64,000 bases of DNA from Streptomyces sp. cf386. Its GTDB lineage: Bacteria > Actinomycetota > Actinomycetes > Streptomycetales > Streptomycetaceae. The DNA lies in contig NZ_FNHV01000021.1 in the NCBI RefSeq assembly GCF_900103585.1, forward strand, positions 1 through 64,000. The letters are read 5' to 3'. Below the pieces are notes generated by a model. It had not been told where the DNA came from and ran no database searches. It worked only from the letters and a program-made list of their open reading frames with translations. The position numbers and the translations under genes were made by a program. This document shows, piece by piece, positions 16,189-24,912 of the stretch. Position 1 is the stretch's first letter. The number at the start of each line of letters is the position of its first letter.

Positions 16189-17202
16189 ATGCCCAGCCCG
16201 CTCCCACCGAGGGCCGTGTTCGCGATGGATCCGGTACACCTCCCCCTGCTCTTCCCGGCGCCGCTGATGACCCGGCTGAGGCAGACGTCCGAGCTCGACC
16301 CGGCGCTCGTCGTACGGGACTTCACCGACCCGGCGGCGGCCGAGGTCCTCGCCCGGACCGAGGTGCTGATCACCGGCTGGGGCTGCCCCCGCCTCGACGC
16401 GGACGTCCTCACCGTCGCACCCAAGCTCCGTGCGGTGCTGCACGCCGCCGGGTCGGTCCGCTCACTGATCGGCGACGCGCTGTGGAAGGCCGGGGTCGCC
16501 GTCTCCAGCGCCGTGACCGGCAACGCGCTGCCGGTCGCCGAGTACACGCTGGCCATGATCCTGCTCGCCGGGAAGGACACCTTCACCCACCGGGAGCGGT
16601 TCCGCACCACGCACACCTACCCGACCCACTCGGAGACCGCCGCCACCGGCAACGTCGGTCGCCGGATCGGCGTCATCGGCGCCTCGCGGGTCGGCCGACG
16701 ACTGCTGGAGCTGCTGCGGCCGTTCGACTTCACGGTGCTGCTGCACGACCCGTACGTCAGCGCCACCGAGGCCGCCCGACTCGGGGCCGAACTGCTGTCG
16801 CTGGAGGACCTGCTGCGGCACAGCGACATCGTCAGCCTGCACGCGCCGGACATCCCCGAGACGTACCGGATGCTCGACGGGGACCGGCTCGGGCTGATCC
16901 GGGACGGAGGCGTGCTGATCAACACGTCGCGGGGGGCGTTGATCGATCCCGAGGCACTGTCGGACGAGCTTGTCTCCGGACGGCTGTACGCGGTGCTCGA
17001 CGTGACCGAGCCGGAGCCGTTGCCTGCGGGGTCGCCGCTGTATCACCTGCCCAACGTGTTTCTTACGCCTCATATCGCGGGGTCGTTGGGGAACGAGCTG
17101 GAGCGGCTGGGGCGGATTGTGGTGGAGGAGTTGGAGCGGGTGGCCGGGGGCGGGGGGCTGGTGCATGAGGTGCGGTTGGCCGATCTGGCCCGGGTGGCGT
17201 GA
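16189..17202 (+). CDS. D-isomer-specific 2-hydroxyacid dehydrogenase (NAD-dependent)
   Basis: This is a 337-residue cytosolic oxidoreductase. The Rossmann segment is GVIGASRVGRRLLELL. The catalytic residues are recognisable: Arg in INTSRGALID, Glu in DVTEPEPLP and His in LTPHIAGSLGNE. GGAGAG precedes the ATG at 16189. It sits between the lyase/uptake operon and a LacI gene, with operator-like sites upstream. A role in metabolising a sugar acid or keto acid from the imported glycan is therefore reasonable, although related proteins include phosphoglycerate dehydrogenase-like enzymes. The substrate cannot be told from sequence. The 3' end shows a run of TTG- and GGG-rich codons unlike its 5' half. 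Confidence 0.88.
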   Translation: MPSPLPPRAVFAMDPVHLPLLFPAPLMTRLRQTSELDPALVVRDFTDPAAAEVLARTEVLITGWGCPRLDADVLTVAPKLRAVLHAAGSVRSLIGDALWKAGVAVSSAVTGNALPVAEYTLAMILLAGKDTFTHRERFRTTHTYPTHSETAATGNVGRRIGVIGASRVGRRLLELLRPFDFTVLLHDPYVSATEAARLGAELLSLEDLLRHSDIVSLHAPDIPETYRMLDGDRLGLIRDGGVLINTSRGALIDPEALSDELVSGRLYAVLDVTEPEPLPAGSPLYHLPNVFLTPHIAGSLGNELERLGRIVVEELERVAGGGGLVHEVRLADLARVA

Positions 17203-17342
17203 GGGAGCGGTGCACACACCGGCCGACCTCGCTCCGGCCCTGCGACACCCCCACCGGATCACGCACCACCCCCATGCACACTCCTGCGGTCCCAGCGCTC
17301 GCCCCTCAACGCCGGGCACGCACCGTGGCCCGGAGAACCCAT

Positions 17343-17356
17343 GGGATACGGTTTCC
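17343..17356 (+). promoter_or_regulatory. Diverged operator GGGATACGGTTTCC before the second LacI gene
   Basis: It matches GGGAACCGGTTGCC at 11 of 14 positions and lies 35 bases before the GTG start at 17391. This fits autoregulation with a relaxed site. Confidence 0.45.
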
Positions 17357-17390
17357 ACGAGGCAGGCGCGACGGTGAAGGAGCCGCAAGG

Positions 17391-18479
17391 GTGAGTCAGC
17401 GCAAGGCGTCCGGTGACGCCGGTCGGGCCACCATCCGGGACGTGGCGGAGCGCGCGGGTGTCTCCGTCGCCAGCGTCTCGCGCGTACTGTCCGGCAACTA
17501 CCCGGTCTCGGAGGAGCTGCGGCGCCGGGTGATGAAGGTCGTCGGAGACCTGGACTACGTCACCAACGCCCACGCCCGCTCCCTGGCCGGCGGCGGTACG
17601 CCCACCGTGGCCATCCTCATCAACAACATCACCGGCGCCGCGTTCGCCCATGTGGCGAAGGGTGTGGAAGGCGCCGCCACCCTGCGGGGATGGCTCTCGC
17701 TGGTGGGGACGACCGGTGACGATCCCGAGCGGGAACTCGCCCTGGTCAATCTCATGCGCCAGCAGGGTGTCGCCGCCGTGGTGCTGCTGGGCGGTGCCTA
17801 CGACTACGACGAGTACCAGCTGCGCATGGCCCGGTTCGCCCGTTCCCTCGACGCGGCCGGATCCCATCTGGTGCTGGTGGGCAGACCTCCGCTGGAGGGC
17901 GACGTGCCGGCGACGACGGTCGACTACGACAACGAGGGCGGCGCCTACGCCATGGCGAGCCATCTGCTGTCGGCCGGCCACCGGCGGGTTCTCGTGCTGC
18001 CGGGGCACGCCGAACTCACCACCGCACAGGGGCGCTTGAGAGGTGCGCAGCGCGCCTTCGAGGCGTACGGGGTGCCTTTCGAGGCGGGACTGGTGCGGCA
18101 CGGACCGTACGACTACGAGCACGGGTACGAGGCCGTCGAGGCAGCCCTGGAGGAGAAGCCCGACTTCACCGCGGTGCTCGCGGGGACGGACGTCGTCGCC
18201 GCGGGAGCCATGCAGGCCCTGCGCGCGGCGGGGCTGCGGGTGCCCGAGGACGTGTCGATCGTCGGCTACGACGACATTCCGCTCGCCTCCCAGCTCACCC
18301 CCCAACTCACCACCGTGCACGTGCCGTACGAGGAGATGGGCCGGGTCGCGCTGCGTGCCGTGGCCGACCGGCGCGAGGGCGCGGCGGGGCGCCGCAGGGG
18401 CAGCGACGGCGACCATCTGGTGCTGGGCACCCATGTCGTCGTACGCAACTCCGTACGGCCGCCTCGCCCGCGGGACTGA
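17391..18479 (+). CDS. LacI-family transcriptional regulator (second paralogue)
   Basis: This 362-residue repressor has the HTH TIRDVAERAGVSVASVSRVL at about residues 14-33 and a sugar-binding effector domain ending in THVVVRNSV. I place the start at GTG 17391 because GAAGGAG lies nine bases upstream and the HTH then begins at the normal depth; the open frame further upstream lacks family character. It is strongly similar to the regulator at 1625 throughout, including the segment VTTVHVPYEE near the end. This points to duplication within the island. It stands between the dehydrogenase gene and the second uptake operon, and probably controls one or both. Confidence 0.9.
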   Translation: MSQRKASGDAGRATIRDVAERAGVSVASVSRVLSGNYPVSEELRRRVMKVVGDLDYVTNAHARSLAGGGTPTVAILINNITGAAFAHVAKGVEGAATLRGWLSLVGTTGDDPERELALVNLMRQQGVAAVVLLGGAYDYDEYQLRMARFARSLDAAGSHLVLVGRPPLEGDVPATTVDYDNEGGAYAMASHLLSAGHRRVLVLPGHAELTTAQGRLRGAQRAFEAYGVPFEAGLVRHGPYDYEHGYEAVEAALEEKPDFTAVLAGTDVVAAGAMQALRAAGLRVPEDVSIVGYDDIPLASQLTPQLTTVHVPYEEMGRVALRAVADRREGAAGRRRGSDGDHLVLGTHVVVRNSVRPPRPRD

Positions 18480-18891
18480 GCCGCGGGGCGGTGCCCGCGT
18501 GGGCGCCGCCGAGATACGTCTTGGCGTGCGTTACGTAATCGGTTTCCTCAAGTTTTTCGCCTCCGCCCCGGGCCGGTCGGCGCCTCGTCGCCGGTCCGCC
18601 CCGTTCCGAGCCGGTCCCCTTGTGACCTGCGGGTATGCCTGGCTCGCCGCCGTCAGCCGCCGCGCTCTCGGCGATAACTTCAGCGTCTCCCCGCCGTAAC
18701 AAATTGCCGCGCACCTCTTGCTATGACCAGAACCGTCGGCCTACCGTCCCTGCAACCGCTTACTACAGCTTCTGCTTGGCCGACCCCCCGCAACCGCGAG
18801 CCGACGGTTTCCGGCCGCCGTTCCCGGCCGGCACCACCGAGCCGCCGTCCTCTCGTTCTGAGAACGCCCAATTCCGAAGGATCACGGTCAG
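18480..18891. other. Intergenic region before the second uptake operon
   Basis: These 412 bases show no convincing gene. They hold GTAATCGGTTTCC (18535-18547), which resembles the reverse of the AACCGGTT operators, and the promoter-operator at 18718-18765. The AT content is locally higher near 18680-18730, as expected for a promoter. Confidence 0.5.
18718..18765 (+). promoter_or_regulatory. Promoter and LacI-type operator for the second uptake operon
   Basis: TTGCTA (18718-18723) and TACCGT (18742-18747) are 18 bases apart. TGCAACCGCTTACTA (18751-18765) follows at once; its core GCAACCGCTTAC has LacI-type symmetry about the central CG. A protein there would cover the transcription start. Confidence 0.5.
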
Positions 18892-20229
18892 ATGAACTTC
18901 ACCAGCCCCCGGAGAAGGTTCGCCTCCGCCGCCGTCGCGGGAATCGCCCTGACAGGTCTGCTCGCCGCATGTGGCGGGAACGACTCCTCGGACTCCGACT
19001 CCAAGGCCTCCGGCCCGGTCACCCTCGACTTCTGGGGCTGGGCCAACGGGCAGGAGGCCGTCGTCAAGGCGTTCAACGCCTCGCACAAGGACGTCCAGCT
19101 CAAGTACACGAAGGTCACCGACCAGCTGACCATGCAGAAGCAGCTGACCAACGCGGTCAAGGCGGGCAACCCGCCGTGTCTGCTGCAGAACACCGGTGAG
19201 TACGTGACCAGTTGGGTCTCGCAGGGTGCGCTCGCCGACATCACCCAGTACGTCGAGGCGGACAAGGACAAGTTCAACGCGGGCTCGTGGGCGACCGGGC
19301 AGGTGCAGGGGAAGGTGTACGGGGTCCCGACCGCCTCGGCGCCCGCCTTCACCATCTACCGCACCGACCTCTTCGAGAAGTACGGGCTCAAGGCCCCGGC
19401 GACGTGGGACGACTTCATCGCCGCGGGCAAGGAGCTGAAGAAGCACGACATCAAGATCACCAACTATGCCGGTGAGGACCCGAGCACCCTGGAGGTGCTG
19501 GCCATGCAGGCCGGGGCGCACTGGTACAGCATCGACGGCGATTCGTGGGTGGTGAACTTCCAGGACGCGGGCACCCTCAAGGCCGCGAAGGTGATCCAGG
19601 AGATCATCGACAATGATCTGAACTCCAAGCTGTCCTTCGCCGATTACGCCGCCGTGCAGCGCAACTACGACAACGGCGGCACCGCTACCCGGCAGATCTC
19701 CACCTGGCAGATGTCCGGCATGGTGCAGAACTTCACGAAGTCGTTCGGTGACTGGGCGCTGTCCCCCTGGCCGACCTTCAAGGGTGAGGCCGCGAAGACT
19801 CCGGCCGGGACCAACCAGAGCGGCAATCTGACGCTGGTGACCGAGGACTGCGCGAACAAGGAGCAGGCCGCCGAGGCCGCGCTGTGGATGTCGACGGACA
19901 CGGGTGCCGTGAAGACCATGGCGAGTCCGGAGACCGGCAGCGGTGTGATGCCGGCGCTGTCCGACAGTGACGCGTATGTCTCCGAGGCGATCTCCGACAA
20001 GCTGCTCGGGAAGAACTACGAGCCGGCGAAGAAGGTCGTGACCGACAGCCTGGGCACCGTCACCACGGACTGGACCTTCGGGCCCAACTGGACCGCGATG
20101 TTCACCGAGATGCAGGACGAGTGGGCCGCGGTCGTCAGCAAGAAGCAGAAGGTCACCGATCTCCTGGCGCACATGCAGGAGTGGACGGTCAATGACCTGA
20201 AGCAGCGCGGCATCAGCGTCAAGGGCTGA
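18892..20229 (+). CDS. Sugar ABC transporter binding lipoprotein
   Basis: This 445-residue SBP family 1 lipoprotein has a basic N-terminus (SPRRRFAS), a hydrophobic core and the lipobox LLAAC with Cys24 as the lipidated residue. DFWGWANGQEAVVKAFN is the usual first strand-helix block of sugar-binding proteins. It is exported and held on the outer face of the membrane. The ATG at 18892 follows GAAGGATC. Thirteen bases separate it from the permease gene at 20243. The downstream GH43 gene suggests arabino- or xylo-oligosaccharides as ligand. It is only distantly similar to the binding protein at 14288, so the two uptake systems probably serve different sugars. Confidence 0.93.
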   Translation: MNFTSPRRRFASAAVAGIALTGLLAACGGNDSSDSDSKASGPVTLDFWGWANGQEAVVKAFNASHKDVQLKYTKVTDQLTMQKQLTNAVKAGNPPCLLQNTGEYVTSWVSQGALADITQYVEADKDKFNAGSWATGQVQGKVYGVPTASAPAFTIYRTDLFEKYGLKAPATWDDFIAAGKELKKHDIKITNYAGEDPSTLEVLAMQAGAHWYSIDGDSWVVNFQDAGTLKAAKVIQEIIDNDLNSKLSFADYAAVQRNYDNGGTATRQISTWQMSGMVQNFTKSFGDWALSPWPTFKGEAAKTPAGTNQSGNLTLVTEDCANKEQAAEAALWMSTDTGAVKTMASPETGSGVMPALSDSDAYVSEAISDKLLGKNYEPAKKVVTDSLGTVTTDWTFGPNWTAMFTEMQDEWAAVVSKKQKVTDLLAHMQEWTVNDLKQRGISVKG

Positions 20230-20242
20230 GGCGGCGGACTCG

Positions 20243-21127
20243 ATGATTCGCTCGCAGCGCTGGAAGGGTGCCGCCTTCACGGTGCCCTTCCAGCTCGGCT
20301 TCGTCTTCCTGTATCTGCTCCCGATCGGTTACGCGGTCTACCAGTCGCTGTTTCTGCAGAAGCAGTCCGGGCTCGGGCTCGGCGGTGCGACCACGGAGTT
20401 CGTCGGGCTGGAGAACTACCAGAACGGGCTCACCGACTCGGCGTTCATGACGTCCATCCTGAGGGTGGTGCTGTTCGCCTGTGTGCAGATCCCGTTCATG
20501 CTCCTCGTCAGCCTGGTTCTGGCGTTGTTCCTGGACGCGGTCAGCGCCAAGGTGGCCGGGCGGTTCCGGATTCTGCTGCTGGTGCCGTACATGATCCCCG
20601 GCGTCGTCGCCGCCCTGGTGTGGATCAACCTGTACAGCCCCGAGGTGGGGCCGCTGACCCCGCTCGGCGAACTCTTCGGGTTCGACTGGAACTTCTTCTC
20701 GCCCTCGATGGTGTGGCCGGCCATCGGCAATCTGCTGACCTGGCACGGCATCGGCTACAACATGGTGATCATCTACGCGGCTCTGCAGGGCGTGCCGCGC
20801 GAGTTGTTCGAGGCCGCTCGGCTGGACGGCGCCTCCGAGCTGCGGATCGCGCTGAGCATCAAGATCCCGTTCGTGCGCGGGGCGCTCGTCCTGACGGCGC
20901 TGCTGTCGATCATCCAGATGCTGCAGATCTTCAACGAGCCCGCGCTGTTCCGGAACATCACCCCGCAGACCGTCAGCGACAGCTTCACCCCGATCATGAT
21001 CATCTACAACCAGGCGTTCAACGCCGGCAACTACCACTACGCCGCGGCCCTTTCGGTGCTGCTCGCCCTGATCCTCGGCGTCGCGTCCTTCCTCTTCTAC
21101 CGGCTGACCTCGAGGGAGGCGGACTGA
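20243..21127 (+). CDS. Sugar ABC transporter permease (MalF/UgpA type)
   Basis: This is a 294-residue inner-membrane protein with six predicted helices and the EAA loop ELFEAARLDGASELRIALSI. The first span begins near residue 12 (TVPFQLGFVFLYLLPIGYAV). It follows the lipoprotein gene closely, and its stop shares one base with the next permease's ATG at 21127. It forms the channel of the second importer with the protein at 21127-22065. Confidence 0.93.
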   Translation: MIRSQRWKGAAFTVPFQLGFVFLYLLPIGYAVYQSLFLQKQSGLGLGGATTEFVGLENYQNGLTDSAFMTSILRVVLFACVQIPFMLLVSLVLALFLDAVSAKVAGRFRILLLVPYMIPGVVAALVWINLYSPEVGPLTPLGELFGFDWNFFSPSMVWPAIGNLLTWHGIGYNMVIIYAALQGVPRELFEAARLDGASELRIALSIKIPFVRGALVLTALLSIIQMLQIFNEPALFRNITPQTVSDSFTPIMIIYNQAFNAGNYHYAAALSVLLALILGVASFLFYRLTSREAD

Positions 21128-22065
21128 TGGCGCTGACCGCCAACCGCAAGGAAAACGGCACGGACACCGTTGCTGCGCCGGCCGGCGGGGGTGGCGTCCG
21201 TCGGCGCACCCGGCCCGATCCGGCCGCGCGCTCCCGTGGTGGGCAGCGCTTCCTGCTGCTCGGTCTCGTCCTGGCCAGTGTCTACAGCCTGTTTCCGGTG
21301 TACTGGCTGATCATCGCGGCGACCAAGGACCGGGTGGGGCTGTACCAGAGCAACGGGCTGTGGTTCTCGGGCTGGCATCTCTGGGACAACCTGCAGCAGG
21401 TGTTCACCTACGAGGACGGCATCTTTCTGCGCTGGACCGCCAACTCGTTCCTCTACGCCGGTGTCGGCTCGCTCGGCGGCACGCTCATCGCCCTCGCCAC
21501 GGGCTATGGCCTCGCGCGCTTCGACTTCCCCGGCCGGGGTGTGGTGTTCGCGACCGTGGTGGGGTCCTTCCTGATCCCGATCGCGCTGCTCACCCTGCCG
21601 CTGTACCTGCTCTTCTCGGCGATCGGCATGGTCGACACCCCGTGGGCGATGCTGATCCCGTGTCTGATCAACCCGTTCAGTGTCTATCTGGCCAAGGTGT
21701 ACACCGAGGCCACGATCCCGTTCGAGCTGCTGGAGGCGGCCCGCATCGACGGCGCCGGTGAGCTGCGGATCTTCTTCAGCATCGTGCTGCGGATGATGAC
21801 GACGGGCGGTGCGACGGTCTTCCTGCTCGCCTTCGTCAACACCTGGAACGCGTTCTTCCTGCCACTGACCGTGCTGCGGGGCGAGGAGAACTGGACGCTC
21901 AACCTGGGTCTGTACAACTGGTCGGGCAAGCGCCTGGAGTCGGGCATCGACGTGACCAGCCTCGTCCTGACGGGTGCGCTGCTGTCCATCGTCCCGATGG
22001 CGATCATGATGGTCGCGATGCGGCGCTACTGGCGGTCCGGCGTGACGTTGGGGGCCCTGAAGTGA
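21127..22065 (+). CDS. Sugar ABC transporter permease (MalG/ThuG type)
   Basis: This 312-residue permease has a cytoplasmic N-terminal tail of about 40 residues rich in Gly, Arg and Pro, then six helices starting at FLLLGLVLASVYSLFPVYWL. The EAA loop is ELLEAARIDGAGELRIFFSI. Its ATG overlaps the previous stop by one base (TGATG), and its own stop overlaps the GTG start of the GH43 gene (GTGA). No ATPase gene is present, so a shared ATPase is expected. Confidence 0.93.
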   Translation: MALTANRKENGTDTVAAPAGGGGVRRRTRPDPAARSRGGQRFLLLGLVLASVYSLFPVYWLIIAATKDRVGLYQSNGLWFSGWHLWDNLQQVFTYEDGIFLRWTANSFLYAGVGSLGGTLIALATGYGLARFDFPGRGVVFATVVGSFLIPIALLTLPLYLLFSAIGMVDTPWAMLIPCLINPFSVYLAKVYTEATIPFELLEAARIDGAGELRIFFSIVLRMMTTGGATVFLLAFVNTWNAFFLPLTVLRGEENWTLNLGLYNWSGKRLESGIDVTSLVLTGALLSIVPMAIMMVAMRRYWRSGVTLGALK

Positions 22066-23675
22066 CCCTGCTGCGCAATCCCGTCCTCCGCGGTTTCGCG
22101 CCCGACCCCTCGCTGGTCCGGGTCGGCGACTGGTACTACGTGGCCACGAGTTCGTTCGAATGGTTTCCCACCATCCCGATCCATCGCTCCCGTGACCTGG
22201 CCCGATGGGAGTACGCGGGGCACGTCCGGGGCGCGGTCCCCGGCGACTCACTGGCCGGGGTGCCCGACTCCGGTGGCGTCTGGGCTCCGTCGCTGAGCTG
22301 GGACGGCGAGCGGTTCTGGGTGGTCTACTCGGTGGTGCGCTCGGTGGGCACGCCGTACTTCGACGTGGACACCTACGTCAGTACGGCCGTGGAGGTGGGC
22401 GGCAAGTGGACGGCGCCGCGTCGCCTTCCGAGCCATGGGTTCGACCCCGCGCTCTTCCATGACGAGGAGCGGCTGTGGCTGCTCAACCTGCAGAACGACC
22501 ATCGCCCCGGCGGCCGCCGGTTCGCCGGGATCATGCTGACCGAACTGGACCGGGAGAGCCTCGGTCCGGTCGGGGACACGCACTTGCTGCTCCAGCACGA
22601 ACGGCTCATCGAGGGCCCGAAGCTGGTGCGCCGGGACGGCTGGTACCACCTGGTCCTGGCGGAAGGGGGCACCGGTTTCGAGCACGGCGTACGGACGGCA
22701 CGCAGCCGCGCCGTCACCGGCCCGTACGAACTCGACGAGCGCCCGCTGCTGACGTCCCGGGACGATCCGTCGCTGCCGTTGCAGAAGGCCGGTCATGGCG
22801 AGCTGGTCCAGATGCCCGACGGCGACTGGGTGTTGAGCCACCTGACGGCCCGCCCGCTCCAGACACCGGACGGTCCGCGCTGCACACTCGGACGGGAGAC
22901 GGCGATCCAGGCGGTGACCTGGGACAAGGCGGGATGGCCGCGGCTGCGGCACGGGGACTGGCATCCGGCGGTCGAGGTCGACGTACCGACACCGTCCGCG
23001 GAGCCTGAGCACCAGCACCAGCCCCAGCCCCAGCCCCAACTGGGCGATCCCGACGAGCCGTTGGGCTGGCCCTGGAGCACCCCGCGCGGATACGCCGATC
23101 CCAGCTGGGCCGACACCACCGCCCGCCCCGACTGGATCCGGCTGACCGGCCGGCACGGTCCCGAGTCGCGGTGGGCGCACAGTCTGCTCGCCCAACGGAT
23201 CACCGAGCACCGCGCGGAGGCCGAGGTCACGGTGGAGGCGGGGCCGCACACGTTCACGCAGGCCGCCGGGCTGGTCCTGCGGTACAACACGGAGGCGTAT
23301 CTGAGCCTGGACCTCACCTGGGCGGAGCCCGAGGGCGAGGGGCAGCAAGGGCAGCAGTGGCGCGGGGGCGGTCGTACGGTGCTCAGTCTCGTGGAGCGGG
23401 AGGAGTTCGGTACCCGGCAAGCGGCGGTCGTGGAGGTGGACGCGAGCGGGCCGCTGACCCTGGGCGTGACGGTCGACGACGGACGGGCCCGGTTCTGGTA
23501 CGTCCGCCAGGGTGTGCGCACGCCGGTCGGGCCGCCGTTGGACTTCACCAAGCTGTCCGACGACTACGGCTCCAAGCTGCGCTTCACCGGGGCGATGGCG
23601 GGCATCCACGCCGTGGATCTCGTCGACGCCGCGTTCACGGCCGACTTCACGGGGTTCCGCCTCACCTGCTGGTAG
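22062..23675 (+). CDS. GH43 family beta-xylosidase/alpha-L-arabinofuranosidase
   Basis: This 537-residue hydrolase has a five-bladed beta-propeller in the N-terminal about 300 residues. The general base is Asp in FAPDPSLV, the pKa-modulating Asp is in HGFDPALFH and the general acid is Glu in LIEGPKLV. A C-terminal beta-sandwich (about 345-537) of the type fused to GH43 xylosidases follows a linker rich in Pro, Gln and His (EHQHQPQPQPQ). No signal peptide is present, so it acts on imported oligosaccharides. It starts at GTG 22062, overlapping the permease stop as GTGA. It closes the second uptake operon and indicates arabinoxylan or arabinan fragments as cargo. Confidence 0.92.
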   Translation: MTLLRNPVLRGFAPDPSLVRVGDWYYVATSSFEWFPTIPIHRSRDLARWEYAGHVRGAVPGDSLAGVPDSGGVWAPSLSWDGERFWVVYSVVRSVGTPYFDVDTYVSTAVEVGGKWTAPRRLPSHGFDPALFHDEERLWLLNLQNDHRPGGRRFAGIMLTELDRESLGPVGDTHLLLQHERLIEGPKLVRRDGWYHLVLAEGGTGFEHGVRTARSRAVTGPYELDERPLLTSRDDPSLPLQKAGHGELVQMPDGDWVLSHLTARPLQTPDGPRCTLGRETAIQAVTWDKAGWPRLRHGDWHPAVEVDVPTPSAEPEHQHQPQPQPQLGDPDEPLGWPWSTPRGYADPSWADTTARPDWIRLTGRHGPESRWAHSLLAQRITEHRAEAEVTVEAGPHTFTQAAGLVLRYNTEAYLSLDLTWAEPEGEGQQGQQWRGGGRTVLSLVEREEFGTRQAAVVEVDASGPLTLGVTVDDGRARFWYVRQGVRTPVGPPLDFTKLSDDYGSKLRFTGAMAGIHAVDLVDAAFTADFTGFRLTCW

Positions 23676-23767
23676 CCCCGACCCTGTTCGAGGTTTCGAA
23701 AGCCGGACTCCGCACGGGCCTTGCGAACTCCAGCCTCTTCCCGACTCATCGCGGTGAACCTAGGGTA

Positions 23768-23779
23768 GGAAGCGCTTAC
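23768..23779 (+). promoter_or_regulatory. LacI-type operator GGAAGCGCTTAC
   Basis: This AGCGCT-centred near-palindrome lies 61 bases before the LacI gene at 23840, with TAGGGT (23761-23766) just before it. It is similar in core to the sites at 2726 and 16143, so this regulator or a similar one may also act there. Confidence 0.5.
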
Positions 23780-23839
23780 TGTTTCCGCGCTGGTCGAAAA
23801 CTTTCATGGCCCTCGGGCGGGCCGGAGAGGTGGTTCCCG

Positions 23840-24895
23840 ATGGTCCGTACGGGCAGTGCGAGCGTGGCGGCCGGACCGACCCTGGCGGTCGTGGCCCGCG
23901 AGGCCGGAGTGTCCGTGCCGACCGCGTCCAAGGTGGTCAACGGCCGGGAGGACGTGGCCCCCGAGACCCGCCGTCGGGTCACCGAGGCGCTGGACCGGCT
24001 CGGCTATGTCCGCAGACCCCGCTTCGACGCGGCGAAGACGCCGGGCCTGGTCGACCTCGTCGTGCACTCGCTGGACACCTCCTGGTCGGGTGCGGTGCTG
24101 CACGGGGTGGAGGCGGCGGCCCACGACGCGGGGCTGGAGGTCGTGGTGTCCGCCGGGCTGACCCGCAATCGGGGCGCCCGTCCGGAGCGCGGCTGGCTGG
24201 ACAAGCTCATCGCGCGCGGCTCGTCCGGGGTGCTGTTCAATCTGGCCGAGCTGACGGCGTCGCAGTACGCGTGGCTGGAGCAGCACCGCATCCCCTTCGT
24301 GATGATCGACCCGGTGCTGGAGCCGCCGCCCGGTGTGGTGTCGGTGGGCGCGGCGAACTGGCACGGCGGGGTGACGGCGACCGAGCACCTCCTGGCGCTC
24401 GGCCACGAACGCATCGCCGTCATCGCCGGGCACCACCGCAAGATGTGCAGCAACGCCCGGGTGGCCGGCTACCGCTCCGCGCTCGCTTCGGCCGGGATAC
24501 GCCACCGTCCCGAGTACATACGGCACGCGGGCTTCGACGAGAGCGTCGCCCACCGCCGCATGCTGGACCTCCTCGACCTGCCGGAGCCGCCGACGGCCGT
24601 CTTCGTCTGCTCGGACCGGATGGCCCTCGGGGTCTACCAGGCGCTGGCGGAGAGGGGGTTGAGCGTGCCGGCCGACATGAGCGTGGTGGGCTTCGACGAC
24701 CTGCCGGAGGCCCGCTGGATCAGCCCGTCCCTCACCACGGTCCGTCAGCCGCTGTCGGAGATGGCGGCGACGGCGCTGCGGCTGCTGGTGCGGATGATGG
24801 AAGGGGACCGGCCGGAGAGTACGCGCACGGAGTTGTCGACGCGGTTGGTGAAGCGCAGCAGTACGGCGGTGCCGCGCGAGGGGTCGTCCGGTTGA
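23840..24895 (+). CDS. LacI-family transcriptional regulator (third, distinct type)
   Basis: This 351-residue repressor has the HTH LAVVAREAGVSVPTASKVVNG (about 15-35). The TASKVVN recognition helix differs from the TVSRVL/SVSRVL helices of the other two LacI proteins here. The effector domain has the usual blocks HLLALGHERIAVIAG and MSVVGFDDLPEARW. GGAGAGG precedes the ATG at 23840. The recognition helix suits an AGCGCT-type operator, and one lies just upstream. It probably autoregulates and may control the GH43 operon or the GH127 promoter. This is the right border of the polysaccharide island. Confidence 0.9.
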   Translation: MVRTGSASVAAGPTLAVVAREAGVSVPTASKVVNGREDVAPETRRRVTEALDRLGYVRRPRFDAAKTPGLVDLVVHSLDTSWSGAVLHGVEAAAHDAGLEVVVSAGLTRNRGARPERGWLDKLIARGSSGVLFNLAELTASQYAWLEQHRIPFVMIDPVLEPPPGVVSVGAANWHGGVTATEHLLALGHERIAVIAGHHRKMCSNARVAGYRSALASAGIRHRPEYIRHAGFDESVAHRRMLDLLDLPEPPTAVFVCSDRMALGVYQALAERGLSVPADMSVVGFDDLPEARWISPSLTTVRQPLSEMAATALRLLVRMMEGDRPESTRTELSTRLVKRSSTAVPREGSSG

Positions 24896-24912
24896 GTTGC
24901 CGCCCCCTTCGT

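Noticed and set aside
22990..23050. CAGCCC microsatellite as a possible contingency repeat
   Set aside because: It is short and encodes a Pro/Gln linker in frame in the GH43 gene; units are hexamers, so slippage would not shift the frame.
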